Below are positions 42,856 through 52,220 of a stretch of DNA of 64,000 nt, one piece after another. The stretch spans positions 310,001-374,000 of the forward strand of contig CAVQFB010000002.1 in assembly GCA_963711675.1 (NCBI GenBank), read 5' to 3'. How positions within the stretch are numbered: position 1 is the first letter of the stretch; every line of letters starts with the position of its first letter. A program made the translations under genes and the position numbers. The notes beneath the pieces are model-generated. The model saw only the letters and a list, made by a program, of their open reading frames with translations. It was not told the DNA's origin and made no database searches. Origin of the DNA: CAVQFB01 sp963711675 (GTDB taxonomy: Bacteria; Acidobacteriota; Terriglobia; Terriglobales; Acidobacteriaceae).

Positions 42856-43464
42856 ATGAAACGTATTTTATGGTTGGCCGTGCTGAGTGGCTGTCTGGCG
42901 TTACCGACATTATCATCGGCGCAGGCACAGGCCTCAGCGTATGAGAACGATCACGTGGAAGTGGGGGTGTTCGCGGATTACTTCCGTCTTAGCGCGTCGA
43001 ATCCCAACCTCAACATGGTGGGTATTGGCGGACGGGCGGCGTTTAATGTTCATCCCAATGTGCAGCTCGAAGCGGAAATGGCATACGACTTCAAGCGCAA
43101 CCTGACGACCACGTTCAACAATGGCGTGACCACGTCGTTTGAATCGACGCGCTTCCGCCCGCTGACAGCGCTGTTTGGGCCGAAGTTTCAGGCCGGGACC
43201 TCGGGGCCATTCCGGGCGTTCGTGACCGGCAAAGTGGGATTCATCAACTTTTCCTCGGCGAATACGGTGACGACGGGTGCGTTCATCAACCAACTCAACG
43301 CCATTACCAACTCGAACACCAGGTTCGCACTGTATCCAGGTGGAGGCATTGAAGGCTTCTGGGGACCGTTCGGACTGCGATTGGAGGCGGGAGACGAGAT
43401 TTACTTCGACAACGGTTCGCGCAACAACCTGAAGATTACGTTCGGTCCGACGTTCCGGTTCTAG
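42856..43464 (+). CDS. Outer-membrane beta-barrel protein (OmpA/OmpW-type barrel)
   Basis: 202 aa from the ATG at 42856 (AAGGAG 11 nt upstream). Signal peptide about 1-23 (LSSAQAQA). The mature protein is a series of alternating strands typical of an 8-strand barrel (VEVGVFADYFRLS, GGRAAFNVHPNVQLEAEMAYDF, GKVGFINFSS, GPFGLRLEAGDEIYF), ending in FGPTFRF with terminal Phe. Probably a small porin or structural barrel; no peptidoglycan-binding domain. Monocistronic, followed by a terminator. Confidence 0.85.
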   Translation: MKRILWLAVLSGCLALPTLSSAQAQASAYENDHVEVGVFADYFRLSASNPNLNMVGIGGRAAFNVHPNVQLEAEMAYDFKRNLTTTFNNGVTTSFESTRFRPLTALFGPKFQAGTSGPFRAFVTGKVGFINFSSANTVTTGAFINQLNAITNSNTRFALYPGGGIEGFWGPFGLRLEAGDEIYFDNGSRNNLKITFGPTFRF

Positions 43465-43486
43465 TTTCGGAGGCCGGTCTGAAGGG

Positions 43487-43513
43487 GCGGCAGCGCGAAG
43501 GCTGCCGCTTTTT
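43487..43513 (+). terminator. Rho-independent terminator of the barrel gene
   Basis: Perfect 8-bp stem GCGGCAGC / GCTGCCGC with a 6-nt loop followed by TTTTT, 23 nt after the stop codon. Confidence 0.92.
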
Positions 43514-43654
43514 CTTTGGAGGGGAAAACAGGTCTAGAATCAGGAGTCACGGCCAAGGCAGCGGCTTGTGGTACATTATTGCGATTCGCAACGCCGCTTT
43601 GTACAGGTCTGGCCGAGAATTCCCGTGAATTCAATGGAAGGGAGGGAACACTCC

Positions 43655-44065
43655 ATGGCGCAGGTTTATGACCTTGTGAAGGACCGGAGAGTCTACTCCA
43701 TCGATGCCGATCAGAGCGTGCTGGAGGCCGCGCGCTTCATGATGGAGCACAACATCGGAGCGCTGCCTGTGCTGCGCAACGGAGAACTGGTGGGCATCTT
43801 CTCCGAACGGGACATCATGAACCGGGTGGTGGCGGCAGGACGGATGCCGGGAACCACGCGGATCTCCGAGGTGATGACGGCGAATCCGCGGGCGGTAGGC
43901 TCGGATGAGACGGTGGAGAACTGCCTGTTCCTGATGAGAGAGTTCGGTTTCCGCCACGTGCTGATCTGCGACAACAAGCAGGTGAAGGGATTGATTTCGC
44001 TGCGCGACGTGCTGCTGCGTTACGTGAAAGACAAAGAAGCGGAAATCCGCAAGATGGCTGTCTAA
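43655..44065 (+). CDS. Tandem CBS-domain protein
   Basis: 136 aa from the ATG at 43655 (GGAGGG 8 nt upstream). Two CBS motifs: VYSIDADQSVLEAARFMMEHNIGALPV...GIFSERDIMNRV, and RISEVMTANPRAVGSDETVENCLFLM...LISLRDVLLRYV. CBS pairs bind adenosine nucleotides and usually regulate a partner enzyme or channel. A stand-alone pair like this may sense ATP/AMP in the cytoplasm; no obvious partner adjoins. Confidence 0.92.
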   Translation: MAQVYDLVKDRRVYSIDADQSVLEAARFMMEHNIGALPVLRNGELVGIFSERDIMNRVVAAGRMPGTTRISEVMTANPRAVGSDETVENCLFLMREFGFRHVLICDNKQVKGLISLRDVLLRYVKDKEAEIRKMAV

Positions 44066-44078
44066 GGTGGAGCAGTGG

Positions 44079-45356
44079 TCAGCGGAACAAAGCGAGGTCG
44101 ATCGCCTCGCCCATGGCCTTGTGTCCGGCAGGGCTGGGATGCAGATGATCTCCACTGTCGTATTCCGGTTTCATGCGGGCGGGATTGGTTGGGTCGGCTA
44201 GAATTCCGTCGAAGTCAATCACGCCGTCGAATTGTCCCCTGGTTTTAATCCAATCGTTGGCTGCTTTACGCTTGGTTTCTCCCTGCGCAGTCCAACCACG
44301 AAAACCCTGGTAAGGCAGAATGGTCGCTCCGATGATTTTGAGCCCGCGTGCGTGCGCCTGGGCGATGATCTGCTTGTAGCCGGCGATCAAATCGTCGGCG
44401 GTGATCTGAGTTTTGCTGAGGCAGGGGACAACGTGTGGCGGCAACGAAGCGGTAGGAGTGTCGGGCTGGCCGATGTCGTTGGTACCTTCAAACAGGACGA
44501 TGTCTTCGACTCCAGCTTGCGCAAATGCGTCGCGACCGAGCCGGGCGAGCGCATTCTCACCCCAGCAGGGAGAGCTGGTCAGGATGCGGTTGCCGCCGAT
44601 TCCGGCGTTCAGCACGGACTTTGCGGGAGCAGTGTGGTCGGCGCCGAGGCGGCGAGCTAAAACGTCGGTCCACCTGCCGTTGGTGCCGGGCGTGGAGGAA
44701 GCGCCGTCGGTGATCGAGTCACCGAGGGCAACGATAGCGCCAGTTACAGTCTGCGGGGCGAGCACGTCGACTGCGGCAAGAAAGAACCAGGATGTGTTTG
44801 TCTTGGCGAAGGGAGACCCGCTGTCGTTCGCTGCGGCGTTGCCGCTTTCGGAGAGATAGTTAGTCTGAAGGGCATAGGTGTGCGCCGTGGCAGGGCCGGT
44901 GGACGCAGCGGCGTGGAGACTGATCGCCAGGTTCTGTTGCGGCTCCACTGAGAGTGCCACAGGATCAGAGAGAGCTTCTGCGCCTTCGCGAATCGTCGCG
45001 GATTTGCTGCTTCCAAAAGTCACCTGGTGGTTTGATCCGGGCACGAGATTTGCGCCGTCTTTTTGCAGGCCGACGAAGACGGCGTCGAAGGTCACAGGCT
45101 GCGCGCCGGCAACATTGGACAAGCGAATGCGGATGGAGTTGCCGCCGATGGTAGTGTGAACGATCTCGCGGAGAGTCTGGTTCTGAAAGCTGAGTGGCGT
45201 GCGGGCGGAAGCCAGGGGCGCGTTGGCGTCGGCATTGTTCATCGTGATGTTGGACGTGGCCCAGGTGGCAACCCAATGATCCTTGGTCTGGGGGAACGCC
45301 GCGGAGGGCGTGAGAGCAACCGCGAGTGCCAGAGCCTTGATCAGTTGTGAGTTCAT
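44079..45356 (-). CDS. Secreted SGNH/GDSL hydrolase
   Basis: 425 aa from the ATG at 45354-45356, giving a signal peptide (about 1-23, cut at SAAFPQ). An N-terminal beta-sandwich domain (about 25-190) with HWVATWATSN, TLREIVHTTIGGNSIRIRLSN precedes the SGNH catalytic domain: block I ALGDSITDG (Ser nucleophile), block II GIGGNR, block III EGTNDIGQ, block V DHLHPSPAGH. Such two-domain enzymes deacetylate or de-esterify polysaccharides. Convergent with the CBS gene (13 nt). Confidence 0.9.
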   Translation of the reverse strand: MNSQLIKALALAVALTPSAAFPQTKDHWVATWATSNITMNNADANAPLASARTPLSFQNQTLREIVHTTIGGNSIRIRLSNVAGAQPVTFDAVFVGLQKDGANLVPGSNHQVTFGSSKSATIREGAEALSDPVALSVEPQQNLAISLHAAASTGPATAHTYALQTNYLSESGNAAANDSGSPFAKTNTSWFFLAAVDVLAPQTVTGAIVALGDSITDGASSTPGTNGRWTDVLARRLGADHTAPAKSVLNAGIGGNRILTSSPCWGENALARLGRDAFAQAGVEDIVLFEGTNDIGQPDTPTASLPPHVVPCLSKTQITADDLIAGYKQIIAQAHARGLKIIGATILPYQGFRGWTAQGETKRKAANDWIKTRGQFDGVIDFDGILADPTNPARMKPEYDSGDHLHPSPAGHKAMGEAIDLALFR

Positions 45357-45671
45357 GATTCGCGCGAGCGGCAGGATTCTAGAAGCAATACCGAGCAACG
45401 ATACTCTTTTCTTTCTTCCCGATCACGGCGATAGTGGCGTGCGGCGAGGCAAGAGGAAAGGTCAGCTGCGTGCCGGTATTCTATCGCGAAGATCAATGCG
45501 TGTGTTGTCTGGGCTGTCGGAAATGACCGCGCACATGTTTTATCGGATGGGCAATCGATAACCCAAGCATCATGAATTGGCGGTGCTTTTCATTTCGCGA
45601 TGATATGATGCAGACCATCTGGGGGGTGACCACGACTCCGTATTCGCGCGCAGTCTGCGAGAATTGAACCC
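45357..45671. other. Divergent intergenic region, SGNH hydrolase and sugar porter
   Basis: About 315 bases that must carry both promoters. I see no coding frame, operator or clear Shine-Dalgarno ahead of the porter gene. Confidence 0.35.
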
Positions 45672-46964
45672 ATGCCCGTCGCAAGTGTTAATGTTCCTGG
45701 TGGTACCGTCTCGGCTTCAGGGCCCACCTCCAATTACCGGGTTGCGTTGACGGTTGTGACAACGCTCTTTTTCATGTGGGGCTTCGTCACCGTCCTGAAC
45801 GACGTCCTGGTGCCGCACCTGAAATCGATCTTCGATCTGACCTATGCGAAGGTCATGCTGATCCAGTTTGCATTCTTTTCGGCATACTTCATTTTTTCCC
45901 TTCCTTCGGCGAAAGTGATCGACTGGCTCGGCTACAAGAAAACGATGGTGGGCGGCCTGTTCACCATGGGACTGGGAGCGCTACTGTTCATACCCGCCGC
46001 GAGTGTTCCTTCTTTTCCGCTCTTTCTGGGCGCGCTGATGGTTCTTGCGGCAGGGATTACGGCGTTGCAGGTGGCTGCGAATCCCTACGTGGCAGTGTTA
46101 GGACCTCCCCAGACGGCGTCCAGCCGTTTGAATCTCGCACAAGCATTCAACTCGCTGGGGACAACGATTGGGCCCTACCTCGGTGGGTTGCTGATCCTGA
46201 GTGCAAGCCCGAAGAGCATGGACGCGGTGCGGCAGATGGGCGCGGAAGCGCTGCAGGCTTATCGCGTTCAGGTAGCTTCGTCCGTGAAGTTGCCCTATCT
46301 GGTGATTGGCCTGGCGCTTTTTGCACTCGCCTCTGCGATCGCAATGTTCAAGCTGCCGCCGATACCACAAGCGGAGCGGCACGGATCGGTCGTGGGCGAC
46401 AGCGTGTGGAAGCACCGCAATCTGGTGTTCGGGACGATTGGAATTTTCGTCTATGTAGGAGCAGAAGTCTCGATTGGAAGTTTTCTGATCAATTATTTCG
46501 CGCAGCCGAACATCGGGAATCTGACGGAGGTAGTGGCGGCCCGGTACGTGGCCTACTACTGGGGCGGCGCGATGGTGGGGAGATTTATAGGCTCGGCCAT
46601 CCTGCAGAAAGTTCGCACCGGCACAGTGTTGGGAATCGCGGCAATTGTGGCCGCTCTTCTGGTTTGCACTTCCATGCTCACCTTCGGTCACGTAGCGTTG
46701 TGGAGCATCATTCTCGTAGGATTCTTCAACTCAGTGATGTTCCCCAGCATTTTCACGTTAGGCATCGCCGAGCTTGGTCCTTTAACAGGGGATGGCTCGG
46801 GGTTGCTGATCATGGCGATCGTGGGAGGAGCGATCATTCCCGTGATTCAAGGTGTGCTGGCGGACAACCTGGGGATTCATCACGCATTCATCCTCCCTGT
46901 GATTTGCTATCTGTACATTGTCTATTACGCCTTCAATGGCTCGAAACCGTCCAGGGCGGTGTGA
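45672..46964 (+). CDS. Sugar MFS transporter of the FucP/GluP family
   Basis: A 430-aa, 12-helix permease with LFFMWGFVTVLNDVLVPHLK (helix 1, the FucP/GluP hallmark), GYKKTMVGGLF, GITALQVAANPYVAVLG, SRLNLAQAFNSLGTTIGPYL and MFPSIFTLGIAELGPLTGDGSGLLI. These residues place it with proton-coupled fucose, glucose or galactose porters. It is 7 nt upstream of a ROK sugar kinase, so the pair probably imports and phosphorylates one hexose. Confidence 0.92.
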   Translation: MPVASVNVPGGTVSASGPTSNYRVALTVVTTLFFMWGFVTVLNDVLVPHLKSIFDLTYAKVMLIQFAFFSAYFIFSLPSAKVIDWLGYKKTMVGGLFTMGLGALLFIPAASVPSFPLFLGALMVLAAGITALQVAANPYVAVLGPPQTASSRLNLAQAFNSLGTTIGPYLGGLLILSASPKSMDAVRQMGAEALQAYRVQVASSVKLPYLVIGLALFALASAIAMFKLPPIPQAERHGSVVGDSVWKHRNLVFGTIGIFVYVGAEVSIGSFLINYFAQPNIGNLTEVVAARYVAYYWGGAMVGRFIGSAILQKVRTGTVLGIAAIVAALLVCTSMLTFGHVALWSIILVGFFNSVMFPSIFTLGIAELGPLTGDGSGLLIMAIVGGAIIPVIQGVLADNLGIHHAFILPVICYLYIVYYAFNGSKPSRAV

Positions 46965-46971
46965 CGACTGA

Positions 46972-47997
46972 ATGACCGATAAATCGGAAGTGACATCCGG
47001 CGACGGTTCACTGGTAGTTGGCGTTGACATTGGTGGCACGAAGATCGCGGCCGGCCTGGTTGATTCCGCAGGACACATCGTATTTCAGACTCGCACCCCC
47101 ATGATTGCAAACGATGGGGCTGAGGGCGGGCTCTCGGCGGTGAAGTCTGCGATCGAATCGCTGCTGAACGGCCAAGGCAACGGTGCGCGCGGACAGAAGG
47201 CCATCGGCGGAATCGGAATTTGCTCTCCGGGGCCGCTCGATCCCAAGACCGGAGTGGTGATAAATCCCCCGAACCTGCCGTGCTGGCGGAACTTCCCTCT
47301 GGCGGCGGAAATCTCGCGAATCTACCGGGTGCCTGTGAGCGTCGACAACGATGCCAATGCGGCTGGGCTCGCGGAGGTGTTGTGGGGTGCGGGACGCGGC
47401 TACCACAATGTCTTCTACGCAACGATCGGCACCGGAATCGGCACGGCGATTTTGTTTGATGGCGCGATTTATCACGGACGCACGGGAGCGGCGGCCGAGG
47501 GCGGGCACATGAGCATCGATTACCGCGGTCCGGTGTGCGGTTGTGGGAAGCCGGGCTGCATCGAGGCGCTGGCTTCCGGTCCGGCTATTGCCAGGAGAGC
47601 GCGCGAAAAACTCAAGGGATCGCGAAGCTCGGTTATGCGAGATCTTGCTTCCGGGAATGTCGAAGTTGTCAGCAGTGAGATGGTGGGACGGGCCTACGAC
47701 GAAGGGGACGCCGTTGCGGGCGAAGTCTTGCGGGAGACCGTGGAACTGCTGAAGTTTTGGCTGGGGAACGTCGTGGATCTGCTGGAACCCGACATCATGA
47801 TCATCGGTGGCGGTGTCGCATCCATGTTGTTGCCCTTCTTTCAGGAAATTCGCGATGGCCTGCCAAGTTGTTGCATAAATCAGCGGAGTAGTGAAATTCC
47901 ACTTGTGCCCGCGCGATATGGCGCCGACTCCGGCATCGCAGGAGGCGCGGCGCTATGCTGGCAGGTGGCGAAAGCTGAGCCGGTCAAGAGCTTGTAA
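46972..47997 (+). CDS. ROK-family sugar kinase (glucokinase-like)
   Basis: A 341-aa ROK protein: ATP motif VVGVDIGGTKIAAGLVD (about 16-31), SVDNDANAAGLAEVLWGAG, GTGIGTAI, EGGHMSIDYRGPVCGCGKPG, with the CxCGxxGCxE zinc signature, and DIMIIGGGV. It transfers phosphate from ATP to the sugar brought in by the upstream porter. The lack of an N-terminal helix-turn-helix separates it from ROK repressors. Glucose is the commonest substrate but is not proven. Confidence 0.92.
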   Translation: MTDKSEVTSGDGSLVVGVDIGGTKIAAGLVDSAGHIVFQTRTPMIANDGAEGGLSAVKSAIESLLNGQGNGARGQKAIGGIGICSPGPLDPKTGVVINPPNLPCWRNFPLAAEISRIYRVPVSVDNDANAAGLAEVLWGAGRGYHNVFYATIGTGIGTAILFDGAIYHGRTGAAAEGGHMSIDYRGPVCGCGKPGCIEALASGPAIARRAREKLKGSRSSVMRDLASGNVEVVSSEMVGRAYDEGDAVAGEVLRETVELLKFWLGNVVDLLEPDIMIIGGGVASMLLPFFQEIRDGLPSCCINQRSSEIPLVPARYGADSGIAGGAALCWQVAKAEPVKSL

Positions 47998-48002
47998 TCA
48001 TC

Positions 48003-49815
48003 CTAGGGTTTGCGGGCGGAATTGGCTTTCGGCGTGGGTCGAATTTTTTCGGGAGGCACAACGCCCTCTCCCTCCAGGACTGAGTAGAAAGAATCTGCTG
48101 GCAGGTTGGTAAGAGTTTCAGTCCCTCCCGAGGGCCAGCGAATCTCGACGCGAGTCGATCTTGCTGTCGCGGCGCCGAGGCCGAAGTGTATCCGCAGATC
48201 GTTCTGCGAAAGATAACTTCCGCCGCTCTGAACTTCGTCGGTCTGCGTCATGCCGCCGGCGACGATTTTCAATCGTGCATTGAGCGCCAGGCGGTTGCTC
48301 TTTGTTCCCGCGAGTTCGAAGCTCACCCAGTGACTGCCTGGGACGCCCGGGTTCTTCAGAATCATCGGACCGCCATCGAGATCTTCGATGACGACGTCCA
48401 CGTTGCCGTCATTGAAGAGGTCGCCGACAGCCAGACCGCGCGAGACGCGCTTCTCCAGAAGCGCCGGGCCCGGCTTGGTCGCTGGCATCGCAGAACGTGC
48501 CGTCCTTCTGATTCATGTGAAGAAGTTTGGGCTGACGATAGCCGCCGCTGGAGGGCAGGGTATCGACCTGCGGATAGACATGTCCGCTGACGGTGATCAG
48601 GTCGATCCAGCCGTCGTTGTCGAGATCGACGAAGGACATCGCCCCACTTGACCCAGGGCAGGGAAGGCAGAGCGACGCCGGATTTGTAGGAGACGTCGTG
48701 GAAGTCCCAGTTGCCGTCATTGCGATAGAGCGTGTTGTACTCGTCGGAAAAGTTTGTAACGTACAGCGAGGGCCGTCCGGTGTGGTTGTAGTCGCCGATG
48801 GCGACGCCCATGGACGCCTGCTCGGAGCCGTCTTCGCTGACGGCGGTGCCGGATTCCAGGCCGATCTCATTGAATTTTCCGTTGCCCTCATTTTTGTAGA
48901 GGAAGTTCGGCGTGGAATCGTTGGCGACGTAGATGTCGGGCCGGCCGGTGTTGTTGAAATCCGACCACACGACGCCTAGACCGTAGTAGCCGTTGGGATC
49001 GTCGACGCCTGCGCTCTTGGAGACATCGGTGAACGTGCCGTCGCCATTGTTGTGGAAGAGGGAATCGCCGGCGCCTTGCAGGCCACGCGGACCGCACTGC
49101 ACGTCGATGCCCCGGATATTTGCAGGTGGGGGCGCTGCCGAAGGCCGGCAGATCGTTAAGGTGAAAGTCGACGTAGTTGGCGACCATGAGATCGACGAAG
49201 CCATCGCCGTCGTAGTCGCCGAAAGCGGCGCCGGTGGACCAGCGGCCGTCGGCGACTCCGGCTTTTGCGGTCACGTCGGTGAAGGTGCCGTCGCCGTTGT
49301 TGCGATAGAGAACATTCCCGCCGAGGCAGGTGACGTAGATGTCGGGCCAGCCATCGTTGTTGTAGTCGCCCACGGCGCCGCCCATCGCGAAGCAAGGCGT
49401 GGCAATGCCCAGCCTTGTCGGTTACATCCGTGAAGGTGCCGTCATGATTGTTATGGTAGAGAGCACCACGGCTCTTCTCGCCCTTAATGGCCATGGCGAC
49501 GGTGGGGGCGTTAGTGAAATAGATATCGGGCCATCCGTCGCGATCGTAGTCGATGAGGATCACGCCGCCGCTCATCGACTCGACGATGTACTTCTGCTCG
49601 GGGGCGACGATGTGGCGAAAGGTGATGCCGGTCTTCTGCGTGATGTCGTCGAGCTGCGGGATGGTGCGATTCACACACTGGATCTTCTTCACTCCGGGCG
49701 GCGGCGGAGGCGGCGTCGGATGTCCACCCTGAGCCCAGGCGCTGAGAACGATTTGCGCACCGAGGAATAGAAGCGAGATCGTCCTGCTACCGTGCCGTAC
49801 AGTCGTTATCGTCAA
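48003..49815 (-). pseudogene. Secreted FG-GAP/VCBS and ASPIC/UnbV repeat protein with four frameshifts
   Basis: Five minus-strand frames join into one protein of about 600 aa. It has a TTG start, a signal peptide (SLLFLGAQIVLSAWAQ), FG-GAP units with calcium loops (DYDRDGWPDIYF, DYNNDGWPDIYV, DYDGDGFVDLMV, DFNNTGRPDIYV, DYNHTGRPSLYV, DLDNDGWIDLI), then the ASPIC/UnbV C-terminus (SHWVSFELAGTKSNRLALNA, RIHFGLG, RVEIRWPSGG). Joins lie at about 49401-49413, 49106-49118, 48634-48645 and 48462-48471. At each, exactly one extra base is present and removing it restores the family sequence. No stop or other damage occurs, so assembly error is likely. Such proteins are exported beta-propellers. Confidence 0.88.
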
Positions 49816-50035
49816 TGATCACCGATCTTGATTTGAGTCTGACTGCGGTTTCGGCTTCGGGCGCTCGTGGTTGCGAGCTTTTATTTCCTTGTAGAGCTGG
49901 AGTTCGCAGTTCGCATCCCGAGTTCGCGAATCCCTACGATACGCCGCTTGCAGCGGTTGGTGCATGTAGTCATCCTGGATTATTACGGCGCCCCTACAAA
50001 AGCGTGGTTTGGAGTGTGCTAAATTTGATAAGAGC

Positions 50036-50111
50036 GGGCGCGTAGCTCAGTTGGCAGAGCAATGCCCTTTTAAGGCATGGGTCGATGGTTCGAGTCCATC
50101 CGCGCTCACCA
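50036..50111 (+). tRNA. tRNA-Lys (UUU)
   Basis: Acceptor GGGCGCG (50036-50042) pairs with CGCGCTC (one G-U); D arm GCTC/GAGC; anticodon arm ATGCC-CTTTTAA-GGCAT gives anticodon TTT; T arm GATGG-TTCGAGT-CCATC. The CCA end is encoded (50109-50111). Antisense frames here give a familiar spurious WTRTIDP-type peptide and are not genes. Confidence 0.96.
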
Positions 50112-50423
50112 CATTTATTAGTTTTATCAGTGATTACCCGGTCGGCACCGGACCGAGTTGAGAACAGCTTCCGCGCGGCCCTTTTCTTGCAGGGGTTCTC
50201 TCTCCTCCGACTGCGTTTTTCTTGATCATACGGGTGCGTTTCTTCTTGCTTTCCGCGTGAACAGATTTCTCGTAGTCGCTTACCATCTCGCTTTCCGGAA
50301 CTGCTTGAACGTAGCGGCTCCCGGTTGCCAAGGGACGTATGCTTCGGGGTCACATCGTTGACGTGAATGCTGGCATCAATTTCCCGAAGCAGGGCTCTCC
50401 AACGGAGTCAGGCCCTCATGCTC
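50112..50423. other. Intergenic region after tRNA-Lys
   Basis: About 310 bases. A minus-strand frame of about 65 codons (50134-50331) encodes a very basic peptide with no ribosome site, overlapping the gene-poor region; I do not support it. Confidence 0.35.
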
Positions 50424-50978
50424 TTAGCGACCACCGTCCAGCGTAACGATTCCGTCTAATGGGCATCCAAGGTTTTCCGTCGACTGCTTAACAAACTTCT
50501 CCTTGGTCTCGTCTATCTTCCACGCGGCAGTGGCCTTGAGGATAGTCCTGGCCAATTTTCCATCTCTGGCGTTGTATCCTGCGCTGTTATTCAGCACTGC
50601 CACAACGACCTCGGGGATTTCTTTTCCATCAGCCTGACATGTGCCGATGAACTGGGGCGAGGTCGCGGAATGCGGAGGGAATGGAAGCACGTCACGAATG
50701 AGCCCTGTCTTCGTATGCAACAGCAGTTCGTACTCGCTTCCGCATATCTGCCAGGAAACCAGGAACAAGCGATCAGAAATCTCTGTTCCACCCAGGTCCT
50801 TAAGACCCAAGTCTGTGTGCCTCCCTTCGAGCACAACAACTCGTTCATTGGAGTCGCGCTTTCCAACCAGAGATTTAGGGATATCGGCTCCGCACTTGAT
50901 CCCTTCAAATTGATCCAGCGTCCAGGCTTTTGCGGAGACGATGATCAGAATAAACAGAATCAATCGAGTTTTGAACAT
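50424..50978 (-). CDS. Secreted hypothetical protein (184 aa)
   Basis: From the ATG at 50976-50978 (MFKTRLILFILIIVSAKAW), which opens a signal peptide. The mature part has an even spread of cysteines (FEGIKCGADI, SWQICGSEYELLL, IGTCQADGK, ENLGCPLDG) that could form disulfides, and strands such as VVVLEGRHTDLGLKDLGG. No family recognised. The longer frame to 51053 would add non-signal residues and is rejected. Confidence 0.65.
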   Translation of the reverse strand: MFKTRLILFILIIVSAKAWTLDQFEGIKCGADIPKSLVGKRDSNERVVVLEGRHTDLGLKDLGGTEISDRLFLVSWQICGSEYELLLHTKTGLIRDVLPFPPHSATSPQFIGTCQADGKEIPEVVVAVLNNSAGYNARDGKLARTILKATAAWKIDETKEKFVKQSTENLGCPLDGIVTLDGGR

Positions 50979-51150
50979 TGCGGTATTCTCGCACCAAAGC
51001 GGTCTACTTTCCGTGATGATAGTGGCGTGACGTTCAAAGAGGTTTACGCTCAAGACCCCGCTCGACAGGTCAATGAGCGTAATGGGGATGTTTCAACAAC
51101 TGACCCTGTAGGACGTAGTCAACTCGGACGCTTTTCATTGACTTGATCCT

Positions 51151-51876
51151 TTAGCTAGCGGCTGCCGTCTGCTCGGCGGGAGGTCGCAGGATCACAAGCA
51201 TCCGAAGATCAATGAGCGCGTGCAGGATGATTGGAAGCAGAAGGTTTCCGCTAAGCATAAACAGCAGGCCGAGCAGAAATCCCGTTATGGCGCTCTCGAC
51301 CACTCCGCCGACGCCGCCATAAAGGTGGCCCAATCCGAAAATAAGCGAGGAAATCACCAGTGCCAGGGTGAGGTTCAGTGTCCAGGGGGAAACATGCAAG
51401 TAATGCAGCATGAATCCACGAAAGAGAGTTTCTTCACAAAAACCTGCGGTGATGCAAACTAGCACCCACCAGTGCTGCTCCGTCCGGGTCGCCGGGAAGA
51501 AATACTCGAACGATTTCAAGGCTTCTGCTGAGCGATAGGCACGCGGTCGATTGTTCAGCTTCTTCCAAGCCACGGTTATACAGGACATGAACGCCAGGCC
51601 GACAAAAAGCACAATGGCCGTTTCCACCAGAGATCTGACCCAGACGTGTCCGAACAGCCAAGCAGCATCGTCCCGCGTCGGAGTCATGGTGAACACCGCG
51701 TGGATACCCACGGTGGCAACCGCTGCGGCGCTCGTGATCCAGAGCAAAACGCAAAGAGTTTTGTAATAGCCAATCTTCTGCGCTGATCCGGGATTTTTCT
51801 TGAGCCGCCGCGTGGCGTAGAAATCCCAAGCTGGAAGTGCGATCGCGAGAAATGCGAAAAGCAGATGCTGAAGCAT
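51151..51876 (-). CDS. CPBP-family intramembrane metalloprotease
   Basis: A 241-aa, about seven-helix membrane protein with the CPBP (CaaX/bacteriocin-processing) motifs: CEETLFRGFM (motif 1, EExxxR), SLIFGLGHLYGG (motif 2, FxxxH) and ILHALIDLRML (motif 3, HxxxD). These form a metal site inside the membrane. Substrates are unknown; related enzymes process prenylated or bacteriocin-like peptides, or sit in immunity loci. A 344-base gap upstream carries no gene. Confidence 0.88.
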   Translation of the reverse strand: MLQHLLFAFLAIALPAWDFYATRRLKKNPGSAQKIGYYKTLCVLLWITSAAAVATVGIHAVFTMTPTRDDAAWLFGHVWVRSLVETAIVLFVGLAFMSCITVAWKKLNNRPRAYRSAEALKSFEYFFPATRTEQHWWVLVCITAGFCEETLFRGFMLHYLHVSPWTLNLTLALVISSLIFGLGHLYGGVGGVVESAITGFLLGLLFMLSGNLLLPIILHALIDLRMLVILRPPAEQTAAAS

Positions 51877-52220
51877 GGGGCGGCCTCCCAGAGAGCACGG
51901 AGCAATTCTACATTTGCGTTGGTCAATGTCGCGTTAGAGCAGTTGCCGCGCTGCTCAGACAAACATCGCTCCCATGCACTATGCAGGCATCAGTTTGCTC
52001 GTGCGCGTCACATTCCTGCACCGGCGCGCGCGACCCGCAACGCGAACCCATGATGGAAGCGGCCATGACCAGCGGCGCGTTGATGAAGAGATGAAGTCGG
52101 TTCGTCGCCCGCCTTCAACTCCAGCGCGTCGATCCAGCGCGCCAAGGCGCTTGGCCGGCCGTTGTTGATGTCGCCAGCTTTGTCGCATGCTCACGATGAT
52201 CTGTCTTGCTTCGAATCAGC
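51877..52220. other. Intergenic region between two minus-strand genes
   Basis: About 340 bases without a supportable gene, RNA or terminator; contains only short overlapping frames. Confidence 0.35.

Noticed and set aside
50134..50353. Minus-strand frames overlapping or next to tRNA-Lys, including a WTRTIDP-type peptide
   Set aside because: The peptide is the well-known spurious translation of the antisense of a tRNA; the other frame is very basic and has no start signal.
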